This document shows positions 1 through 5,447 of a stretch of DNA of 5,907 nucleotides, in pieces. The DNA is from Nitrososphaerales archaeon (GTDB taxonomy: Archaea; Thermoproteota; Nitrososphaeria; Nitrososphaerales; UBA183). Under the pieces are notes generated by a model. The model was not told the origin of the DNA. It did no database searches and saw nothing but the letters and a program-made list of their open reading frames with translations. The translations under genes were made by a program, and so were the position numbers. Numbering within the stretch: position 1 is the first letter of the stretch; each line of letters starts with the position of its first letter. The stretch spans positions 1 to 5,907 of the forward strand of contig JASHZW010000018.1 in assembly GCA_030042335.1 (NCBI GenBank), written 5' to 3'.

Positions 1-1
1 G

Positions 2-577
2 GTCAAGACGTTCGTCGGGCAGATCATAGCCAAGTACGGCCGCATCAACATACTCCACAACAATGTCGGGGGCTGGCAGAAGGAGGCCCACGACACGGTC
101 GTCGACGACGACGAGAAGGAGTGGGACAGGCTCATCAGCCTCAACCTCAAGAGCACCTTCCTCGTCACGCACGAGGTCGTCCCCTACATGATCAAGCAGG
201 GCGGGGGCGCCATCGTGAACACCATCACCATCAACGCCTTCCTCACACAGCCCGGGACCGCTGCCTACAGCGCGGCGAAGGCGGGCGCCTTCCAGTTCAC
301 CAGGGCCACAGCGCTCGACCTAGCCAAGCACAACATCAGGGTCAATGGTATCGCGCCCGGCGAGATAGAGACGCCCTTGTGGATATCTACCTACAACAAC
401 TTCCCCGGCGCAGAGAAGATCAAGGCATCGGTGCTCGCCAGGATACCCCTGGGCAGGTTCGGCACCCCCGAGGACGTGGCCTTTACGGCGCTCTGGCTTG
501 CCTCCGACGAGGCGAGGTACATCACCGGCCAGATAATCACGGTCGACGGCGGCATAACGGCCGGCGTCTACCCCTAG
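2..577 (+). CDS. Short-chain dehydrogenase/reductase (SDR), N-terminus off the left edge
   Basis: NAD(P)(H)-dependent oxidoreductase of the classical SDR family, cytosolic; substrate unknown. The frame is open from base 2 and gives 191 residues ending in TAG, so about 60-70 residues are missing, including the TGxxxGxG cofactor-binding loop. Numbered within the fragment, an HNNVGG motif (19-24) matches the SDR NNAG motif. N48, Y89 and K93 (YSAAK) supply three of the four catalytic residues. The catalytic Ser position, 13 residues before Tyr, is Thr (T76 in NTITINAF). The RVNGIAPGE segment and the C-terminal ITGQIITVDGG are typical of the family. An internal ATG at 188 lies after the NNxG motif and is not the true start. 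It is about half identical to the SDR at the right edge. It converges on the solute-binding-protein gene. SDR membership is firm; cofactor preference cannot be read because the N-terminal half is absent. Confidence 0.95.
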   Translation, partial: VKTFVGQIIAKYGRINILHNNVGGWQKEAHDTVVDDDEKEWDRLISLNLKSTFLVTHEVVPYMIKQGGGAIVNTITINAFLTQPGTAAYSAAKAGAFQFTRATALDLAKHNIRVNGIAPGEIETPLWISTYNNFPGAEKIKASVLARIPLGRFGTPEDVAFTALWLASDEARYITGQIITVDGGITAGVYP

Positions 578-657
578 ACCTTCAGCACGACCATCCCGTC
601 GCGAAGCTCGACGGGGTGGGTACTCAGGAGGTTGCCGCTGAGCGCCAGTGATTTTGC
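574..657 (-). pseudogene. In-frame 27-codon tail beyond the solute-binding-protein stop; possible gene relic
   Basis: On the minus strand the frame of the solute-binding protein stays open for 27 codons after its UAG (658-660) and ends at another TAG (574-576) that overlaps the SDR stop codon. The peptide ends STHPVELRDGMVVLKV, which reads like a genuine beta-strand-rich protein C-terminus. It faintly recalls the end of mandelate racemase/muconate lactonizing enzymes (EPVEVRDG...), but the usual GPGLG tail is absent. It could be a relic of a deleted gene, a readthrough extension, or chance openness in GC-rich DNA. The bases also form an inverted repeat, which alone could explain part of the pattern. 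Low confidence. Confidence 0.2.
591..619. repeat. 11-bp inverted repeat between convergent genes
   Basis: Arms 591-601 (CCATCCCGTCG) and 609-619 (CGACGGGGTGG) pair over 11 bp, with one T-G pair (a wobble in plus-strand RNA) and a 7-nt loop. It lies 14 nt past the SDR stop, in the 80-nt gap between two convergent genes. This is a natural place for a 3'-end structure acting on the SDR transcript. No T-run follows it on either strand, so it is not a classical intrinsic terminator, and archaeal termination relies mainly on T-tracts. An RNA 3'-end stabiliser or a by-product of GC-rich sequence are the alternatives. Confidence 0.45.
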
Positions 658-2565
658 CTACTTGAACGTCACCGTGTTGAACAGCGGCAGAGTCGAGTCC
701 CCGCTCCAAAGTGGATCCACGTAGAAGCCCGAGACCACCTTGTTGTTGTAGACGATTGAGCCGTCTCCCAACCAGAGGCCGTTAACGGCCACCCATGCGT
801 AAGGGGCCTGGTCGTATATGACCTGCTGTGCGGCTGTGCAGAGGCTTACTATCTCACTGGTGTTGCTGGTTGTCGTGAACGCGTCAACACACGCCTGAAC
901 GGTCGGGTTGCTGTACGCGGCCCAGTTGCCCCACAGGGAGGAATTGCTGACGAACGATATCCAGTTGTCGGCCGGCGTCAGCGCGTCGGGTGACCACAGG
1001 GTGGCCCCTCCGAGAATCGAGAGCTGGCCTATCTGCGAAGCGTCCTGCACGTTCGTCGTGTAGCTTCCGTAGGGGTCCTCGTAGACCGAACCCAGCTGAC
1101 TCTCGATGTTCACGTTTATCCCGATCTGGCTGAGGTCGGAAGCGACTATCTGAGCCAGGTCGGTGCAAAGCTCGCACCCGGAGACTATGGTGAACGTGAG
1201 GGTCTGAGGAGTCGGCACGCCGGATTCCTTGAGGTACTGCTCAGCGAGGGCGATATTGTACGAGTACGGCTTGTAGTTACCGAGGTCGTAATACTGGCTC
1301 CAGGCTGCGTACTCAGGGCCCACGAAGGGCGTGCCGCTTCCGAGAAGCGCCGTATCTATGATGTCCGTGTAGTTGATCGCGTAGGATACGGCGAGCCGGA
1401 AGTCAGTGTTGTTCGTCGGATACACCTGGGTGTTGAAGGCGATGGCGGTAAGAAGCCCTCCCTCCGACGGCGTCGTGAAGTAGGAGTACTGCTGCGGATT
1501 GGAGGTAATCGAGCTCCAGTCCTGCGCCTCTATCGCCGCTATCTGGACTGCTCCCGTCGCGAGGTTGGTGTATCTCGTGAGGTCAGAATCCACGTAGTAG
1601 ACATCCACGTCCTTCGCCTGTCCGGGGCTCAGCACGGGGTTCGCCGATATCTGGGCGGCCGTGAGGTTGGCGCCCCAGTATGACGGGTTCTGCGCGAACG
1701 TCACGTCGACCTGCGAGGTTATCCCCGTGACCACATACGGCCCTGTTCCGGGGATGGGCGAGAGGTTGAAGTTCGAGTTTATCGCCGCCGGGGTCCCGAG
1801 GCCGCCGTTGTTGAGGGCATACTGAGCGTCCCACATTAGTCCCGTGAGCGAGGTCAGGGTGCCCGGGAAGTAGACAAAAGGCGCCTGGAGCTGGAAGACT
1901 ATCGTGTACTGACCCGTCACGTAGATGGGCCAGGAGCTGTTCTCCATCATGGTGAGCATCTGGCTGCTGGGGTCGATCAGCTGGTCGTTCGTGGAGTTCA
2001 TGAAGGCCAGGGTGCTCGGCCCGAAGTTCACGTCGCTCATGTTGAAGAGGTCGTAGTTCGCGAACCAGCTCGAGGCGTTCGCAGAGAGATAGTAGTAACC
2101 GTACATCTCAGCCCAGACCTGGTAGGCGTTGAACGGATCCCCGTTCGAGAACTTCACGCCCTGGCGCAGGTTGAAGGTGTACGTGGAACCGGAAGGCGAG
2201 ACCGTCCAGCTCTGGGCCAGTCCTGGCAGATAATCGATTGTCCCGTTGCTGTACTCCGTCGTCTCGTTCACGGTCACGAGGGGCTGGTACACCGTGTACT
2301 CCATCCAGTTGGGGTAGTTGGTCCAGTACAGCATGTTCAGGTCGTTGCTCGGCCAGTACGCGTCGTCGATCGACAGCGTCGTTGGAATACCGCTGCTCGT
2401 AGTCGAACTGGTGCTACTACTGCTGCTTGTGCTCGCAGCGGTGGTGCTCTTCGTGGTGGAAGCGTAATACACTCCAGCCGCGACAGCGACAATCAGGACG
2501 ATTACGATAACAGCGACTATTACGGTCCTTCCGATAGCTTCCCGCCTAGACGGAGCGAGATTCAT
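658..2565 (-). CDS. ABC transporter solute-binding protein, family 5 (peptide/nickel type, DppA/OppA-like)
   Basis: Extracellular receptor that would deliver oligopeptides or another small solute to a Dpp/Opp-type ABC importer. The 635 residues include a hydrophobic anchor at 14-34, a Ser/Thr-rich stalk at about 37-59 typical of archaeal surface binding proteins, then a full SBP_bac_5 domain. Landmarks are SWTVSPSGSTYTFNLRQGVKFSNGDPF (119-145, family signature), GTGPY (273-277), NPSYWG (293-298), AFNT (376-379), FRLAVSYAINYTDII (389-403) and the GINVNIE strand (482-488). There is no lipobox Cys, so it is probably held by its uncleaved N-terminal helix; a class III (pilin-like) signal is possible but the site is not clear. 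Twelve N-x-S/T sequons suggest heavy glycosylation. Four cysteines (464, 467, 559, 576) include a CELC pair. The ATG at 2565 has no clear Shine-Dalgarno; a TATA-like box predicts a very short leader. No permease or ATPase gene is in view. Ligand not predictable. Confidence 0.95.
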   Translation of the reverse strand: MNLAPSRREAIGRTVIVAVIVIVLIVAVAAGVYYASTTKSTTAASTSSSSSTSSTTSSGIPTTLSIDDAYWPSNDLNMLYWTNYPNWMEYTVYQPLVTVNETTEYSNGTIDYLPGLAQSWTVSPSGSTYTFNLRQGVKFSNGDPFNAYQVWAEMYGYYYLSANASSWFANYDLFNMSDVNFGPSTLAFMNSTNDQLIDPSSQMLTMMENSSWPIYVTGQYTIVFQLQAPFVYFPGTLTSLTGLMWDAQYALNNGGLGTPAAINSNFNLSPIPGTGPYVVTGITSQVDVTFAQNPSYWGANLTAAQISANPVLSPGQAKDVDVYYVDSDLTRYTNLATGAVQIAAIEAQDWSSITSNPQQYSYFTTPSEGGLLTAIAFNTQVYPTNNTDFRLAVSYAINYTDIIDTALLGSGTPFVGPEYAAWSQYYDLGNYKPYSYNIALAEQYLKESGVPTPQTLTFTIVSGCELCTDLAQIVASDLSQIGINVNIESQLGSVYEDPYGSYTTNVQDASQIGQLSILGGATLWSPDALTPADNWISFVSNSSLWGNWAAYSNPTVQACVDAFTTTSNTSEIVSLCTAAQQVIYDQAPYAWVAVNGLWLGDGSIVYNNKVVSGFYVDPLWSGDSTLPLFNTVTFK

Positions 2566-2595
2566 CTATTGGGACGCCTTCTTCCCTTATGAGAG

Positions 2596-2602
2596 CTTAT
2601 AT
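2596..2602 (-). promoter_or_regulatory. TATA/BRE-like archaeal promoter of the solute-binding-protein gene
   Basis: Minus-strand reading gives CAAAACAGATATAAGC, with the ATATAAG box at 2602-2596 and a purine-rich BRE-like stretch just upstream. The box centre is 34 nt from the ATG at 2565. With the usual archaeal spacing of about 25 nt, transcription would begin near 2573, leaving a leader of only about 8 nt. That fits the lack of a convincing ribosome-binding site. Confidence 0.55.
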
Positions 2603-2630
2603 CTGTTTTGAACCTCTAGTGCATCAGCCC

Positions 2631-2669
2631 GTTCTCCTCGCCAAACTCGCCTAATGCAGCGAGAAGAAC
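2631..2669. repeat. Inverted repeat upstream of the solute-binding-protein promoter
   Basis: Arms 2631-2641 (GTTCTCCTCGC) and 2659-2669 (GCGAGAAGAAC) pair over 11 bp with one mismatch, which becomes a G-U wobble in minus-strand RNA; the loop is 17 nt. It sits about 30 bp upstream of the TATA-like box, a position where an activator could bind as a dimer. It also straddles the stop codon of the amidohydrolase-like relic, so it could be that gene's former 3' structure. Which of these applies is not decidable here. Confidence 0.35.
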
Positions 2670-2704
2670 CTAGCTGCGTTCTCTCCCACGACGCCGCGTT
2701 CCGC
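2651..2704 (-). pseudogene. Relic of an amidohydrolase-like C-terminus
   Basis: Reading the minus strand from about 2704 to the TAG at 2651-2653 gives AERGVVGENAARFFSLH. This closely matches the usual end of amidohydrolase-2 family enzymes (ACMSD/resorcylate-decarboxylase type), whose last helix commonly reads like ILGENARRLFGL. The frame stays open further upstream to at least about 2745, but those residues (GQSHPPQVG) no longer resemble the family. The catalytic metal-binding body is absent, because the plus-strand small-protein gene occupies that side. The likely reading is the surviving 3' end of a deleted gene. The match rests on about 17 residues recalled from the family, so chance cannot be excluded. 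Confidence 0.4.
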
Positions 2705-2802
2705 CCCGACCTGTGGGGGATGACTCTGGCCCGAAATCCGAAGTCCTACCGGCCAGAACAGAGTAGGCTGACCTGACATGACTGTCGACCCCGTTCGGAT
2801 GA

Positions 2803-2812
2803 AAGTATTAAT
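2803..2812 (+). promoter_or_regulatory. Possible TATA-like box for the small secreted protein
   Basis: AAGTATTAAT is the only AT-rich block upstream of this gene. Its centre lies about 36 nt before the tandem ATG at 2844/2847, matching the spacing of the solute-binding-protein promoter. It falls inside the reading frame that would open at the earlier ATG 2778, which is one reason to prefer the later start. The match to the archaeal consensus is only moderate. Confidence 0.3.
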
Positions 2813-2843
2813 CACGAACGGACATTCCAATCACAGACACAGC

Positions 2844-3395
2844 ATGATGTGTCGAAGAGTTGCGGTGGGAATACCGGCCCTTGTAGCGGCAATAGCCGTT
2901 ACCGCGGTCGTTGTCGCCGCCGCCATCTTTGCTGTCGCACCTTTCAGCACCACGGTCACAAAAACGATGGACCAACTCGCAACCACAACTCAGACTATCA
3001 CTGGGGCCTCTACGATGGCCACGGCATCAACACAGACACCACAGTGCTCCGCAATCACCTTCGCCGGCATTGAGACGCCTATTCCCACTGAACCGTGGTT
3101 CACTGCCGGGGTCAACTACTCCGGCCAATGGGAAGCTGTCGTCACAATCTACAACAACGGTTCTCCAATGTTCAGTGCTTGCTATACTGGGAACAATACC
3201 GGAGGCGACGTGGCTCAATTCTTCTACCAGAACTCAAGTCTTACAAGCACTGCGACAATCAGCATAACCGCAACCAAACTGGACGGAAGCACGGCTATAC
3301 TTCACGTTGCATGCAACGGCAATGTCGATAGCACAAGTCTACCCTATGGCTCAGCGACACTGTCGGCGCCCGTAGACAACGCTGGAACTGGTTAG
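2844..3395 (+). CDS. Small membrane-anchored secreted protein of unknown family
   Basis: I do not recognise the family. From the ATG at 2844 it has 183 residues: a short MMCRR head, a long Ala/Val-rich hydrophobic segment (about 6-32), a Thr/Ser-rich stalk (about 35-66), and a C-terminal ectodomain of about 115 residues. The ectodomain has alternating beta-strand patterns such as WEAVVTIYNN and TATISITATKLDG, suggesting a small beta-sandwich. It has three cysteines (68, 113, 157) and four N-x-S/T sequons. The anchor-stalk-domain plan matches the neighbouring solute-binding protein, so it probably sits on the outer cell surface. An in-frame ATG at 2778 would add 22 residues; I prefer 2844 because the signal anchor then starts the protein and a TATA-like box fits. 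Two 60-base lines sampled in it are about 50% GC, against about 58-72% in lines from neighbouring genes, which hints at a different origin. Function unknown. Confidence 0.7.
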   Translation: MMCRRVAVGIPALVAAIAVTAVVVAAAIFAVAPFSTTVTKTMDQLATTTQTITGASTMATASTQTPQCSAITFAGIETPIPTEPWFTAGVNYSGQWEAVVTIYNNGSPMFSACYTGNNTGGDVAQFFYQNSSLTSTATISITATKLDGSTAILHVACNGNVDSTSLPYGSATLSAPVDNAGTG

Positions 3396-3411
3396 TCTCC
3401 AGCGCAGAAAG

Positions 3412-3419
3412 CATAAAAA
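3412..3419 (+). promoter_or_regulatory. TATA-like box of the FAD oxidoreductase gene
   Basis: The 55-nt gap between the small-protein stop and the ATG at 3451 contains CATAAAAAACAAAAATT, the most AT-rich stretch in the window. A TATA box centred near 3416 is about 35 nt from the ATG and predicts a leader of about 10 nt. This suggests the oxidoreductase has its own promoter rather than depending on transcription from the upstream gene. The short T5 run at 3443-3447 could also help end the upstream transcript. Confidence 0.45.
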
Positions 3420-3450
3420 ACAAAAATTCTTTCGATGGCTCGATTTTTGG

Positions 3451-4992
3451 ATGGCGACTTTCGACGTCGTCGTTGTGGGTGCGGGACACAACGGCCTGAC
3501 CTGCGCGGCATATCTTGCGAAGCAAAGGCTGAAGGTTCTGGCGCTCGAAAGAAGGGAGATCGTCGGCGGCGCCGCCGTCACGGAGGAGCTGTGGCCCGGG
3601 TACCAGATCTCTCGGGCATCCTACATCCCACAGATCCAGAAGGAGATAATCGAGGACCTCGAGCTTTCGAAGCACGGCTATGTCACGGGTCTCGTCGACC
3701 CTCTGGACCTTCATCCCTTCGAGAACGGAAAGTTCCTCGTGTTCTATCGCGACCCGGCAAAGACGGCAAAGGCGATCGAGAAGTTCTCGAAGAACGACGC
3801 TAGGGCCTACCTGAAGTTCCGCGAGATGGCCCGGGCTTTCAGCGAGGCCGTCGACCCTCTCATCCTTTCGTCCCCTCCCGCTCTCACCGACATGGTGAGC
3901 ATGATCGCGAGCAAGGAGTTCGAGGAGATCATACGGTCTTTCCTGCTGATGGGTTCCGCCCAGCTCGTCAACGAGCTGTTCGAATCGGAAGAGGTCAAGA
4001 CGGCGTTCTGCCAGCACAGCGTGAGCAACACGGCGATGAGCCCTTCGGAGGTCGGGACCGCTTACCTGCTCGCCTTGGGTCAGGGTGGAGACGGACACCC
4101 CTATGCCGTAGGAGGAGCGGGCGCGGCATCATCCGCCCTCGCCAAGGCCGCCCAGTCGTTCGGGGCGACGATCCAGACGAACGTATTGGTAAGGCGGATA
4201 ATCGTGGATGATGGGCGGACGAAGGGGGTCGAGCTCTCGGACGGGAAGATAATCGAAGCGCCCGTCGTGGTGTCCAACGCCGACCCGAAAACGACGGTGC
4301 TCAAGATGATGGACCCTGACGCGCTGGACCCCGATTTTGTCAAGAGGGTCAGACACATCAGGAACGACGGAGGGCAGACAAAGGTGAACGTAGCCCTCAA
4401 AGAGGTCCCCGACTACACCGCTCTCAAGGGGACTGAACTGGACAAGCGCACTTTCGCGGGTGTCATGTTCGCGAACTCGGTCGATGACATCGAGAAGAGC
4501 TTCTCCCAGTGGCGCTTTGGCGAGATCCCGGACTCTCCCCCTGTGAACAACTTCATCCAGACCCTCGTCGACCCTTCCGTTGCGCCGCCGGGGCGCCACA
4601 CGGTATCCAGCATAATCAGGTACACCCCCTACAAACTGAGCAGGGGGACCTGGATCGACAGGGTCGACGAACTGAAGGAGCAGTACATCTCTATCTGGCA
4701 AGAGCACGCTCCAAACTTCAGGGCTTCCATCGAACACATCGAAGTGTTGTCCCCGTGGCACAATGAACAGCTGCTCAACATCGACCAGGGACACGTCTCG
4801 CACATCGAACAGTCGCTGTATCAGATGCTCTCATTCAGACCCCTGCCCGGTTACTCCGATTATCACCTTCCGGCCAAGGGCCTCTACCTCTGCGGCGCCG
4901 GAACCCATCCAGGCGGAGGGGTGACCGGGGCTCCTGGCCACAATGCGGCCATGGTGATAATACAGGACTTCCCTAAGGTGTCTGGCTCTTGA
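3451..4992 (+). CDS. FAD-dependent oxidoreductase, phytoene-desaturase superfamily (PYROXD2-like)
   Basis: Flavoprotein oxidoreductase of the CrtI/phytoene-dehydrogenase-related group (COG1233 type); 513 residues, full length. The N-terminal dinucleotide fold shows VVVGAGHNG (7-15, GxGxxG), the ribose-binding acidic residue E33 in LERR, and GGAAVTEE (39-46). SRASY (54-58) and DLELSKHG follow, a combination recalling animal PYROXD2 and its prokaryotic relatives rather than true carotenoid desaturases. The C-terminal FAD-contact motif CGAGTHPGGGVTGAPGHN (481-498) is intact. No signal peptide or membrane helix is evident; probably cytosolic. The start at 3451 puts the GxGxxG motif at the usual distance and follows a TATA-like box. 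Its last 20 bp overlap, tail to tail, the CoxG-like gene on the other strand. No carotenoid genes (crtB, crtY, GGPP synthase) are nearby, which argues against pigment synthesis. The substrate is unknown. Family confident, role not. Confidence 0.93.
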   Translation: MATFDVVVVGAGHNGLTCAAYLAKQRLKVLALERREIVGGAAVTEELWPGYQISRASYIPQIQKEIIEDLELSKHGYVTGLVDPLDLHPFENGKFLVFYRDPAKTAKAIEKFSKNDARAYLKFREMARAFSEAVDPLILSSPPALTDMVSMIASKEFEEIIRSFLLMGSAQLVNELFESEEVKTAFCQHSVSNTAMSPSEVGTAYLLALGQGGDGHPYAVGGAGAASSALAKAAQSFGATIQTNVLVRRIIVDDGRTKGVELSDGKIIEAPVVVSNADPKTTVLKMMDPDALDPDFVKRVRHIRNDGGQTKVNVALKEVPDYTALKGTELDKRTFAGVMFANSVDDIEKSFSQWRFGEIPDSPPVNNFIQTLVDPSVAPPGRHTVSSIIRYTPYKLSRGTWIDRVDELKEQYISIWQEHAPNFRASIEHIEVLSPWHNEQLLNIDQGHVSHIEQSLYQMLSFRPLPGYSDYHLPAKGLYLCGAGTHPGGGVTGAPGHNAAMVIIQDFPKVSGS

Positions 4993-5407
4993 GCAACTCA
5001 AGCACCCTCCGCTGAAACTCGAGCTTGGCGGACGCGGACCGGCTCTTCACCACGTTGTTGATGACTCCCGCCAGCGCTCCCTTCCCGGCGTAGTCCGCCT
5101 TGAAGAGCAACTGACACGATCGGTCATCTATCGGCGAAAGCGAGACCTGCCCCGTGATCTCTATCTCGGGGCTTTCGCCTCGAAAGTCCATCATCCCATC
5201 ATGGACCTGAACGGTGGTCTCGAGGTTGACCGTCTTCTTGACGAACCCCACCTTGACGACTATGACCCAGAGGTATTTCCCGTCTGAGATCCTGTCGACC
5301 CTTTCAACGTCGGGCGCCGCACGACCTATGAGCATGGGATCGAGGACGACGGAAGCAGCTTTCTCCTTCGGGAGGGGGAGCGTCACCGCGGCGTCCATTG
5401 ACGGCAT
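4973..5407 (-). CDS. CoxG-like SRPBCC-fold protein
   Basis: A 144-residue protein resembling the CoxG family (carbon monoxide dehydrogenase subunit G-like) of the SRPBCC/START superfamily. These are small helix-grip domains with a hydrophobic ligand pocket; CoxG homologues accompany molybdenum hydroxylases and have been tied to membrane recruitment of CODH. Family features are the LDPMLIGRAAPDVERVD segment (22-38; usual form Dp..la..iPGve.v), the GKYLWVIVVKVGFVKK strand pair (43-58), an ITGQVSLSPIDD turn, and a long C-terminal helix from about residue 112 to the end. No coxL, coxM or coxS is visible, so a CO-oxidation role is not implied. The start could be M1 (5407) or M4 (5398); neither has a clear ribosome-binding site. 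It lies 40 nt downstream of the right-hand SDR on the same strand and is probably co-transcribed, though a TTTTTCTT run in the gap (plus-strand 5430-5437) might weaken readthrough. A general polyketide-cyclase-like protein is the alternative. Confidence 0.75.
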   Translation of the reverse strand: MPSMDAAVTLPLPKEKAASVVLDPMLIGRAAPDVERVDRISDGKYLWVIVVKVGFVKKTVNLETTVQVHDGMMDFRGESPEIEITGQVSLSPIDDRSCQLLFKADYAGKGALAGVINNVVKSRSASAKLEFQRRVLELLKSQTP

Positions 5408-5447
5408 GCTAGGAGCGGAGCCCGGATTGAAGAAAAACGTTTCCAGC

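Noticed and set aside
121..651. Open frame of 176 codons on + overlapping the left SDR
   Set aside because: It is an out-of-frame, Arg/His/Gln-rich translation of the SDR gene with no recognisable motif; the SDR frame has clear family motifs.
658..660. UAG as a pyrrolysine codon in the solute-binding protein
   Set aside because: TAG ends four of the six genes here, and the protein has a natural C-terminus at this point; no Pyl machinery is in view.
2400..2460. Short tandem-like repeats in the 5' part of the solute-binding-protein gene
   Set aside because: They encode the Ser/Thr-rich stalk; the repetition follows from amino-acid composition and is not a CRISPR or satellite.
3295..4098. Long antisense open frame (267 codons) over the flavoenzyme 5' half and the small-protein end
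   Set aside because: Low-complexity, charged shadow of the GC-rich flavoenzyme gene, whose frame has intact FAD motifs; no promoter or family signal supports it.
4129..4803. Antisense open frame of 224 codons inside the flavoenzyme gene
   Set aside because: Also a shadow of biased third positions; Arg/Val/Asp-rich with no domain.
3451..4992. Carotenoid biosynthesis (true CrtI phytoene desaturase)
   Set aside because: Sequence landmarks fit the PYROXD2-like branch, and no other carotenoid gene is present.
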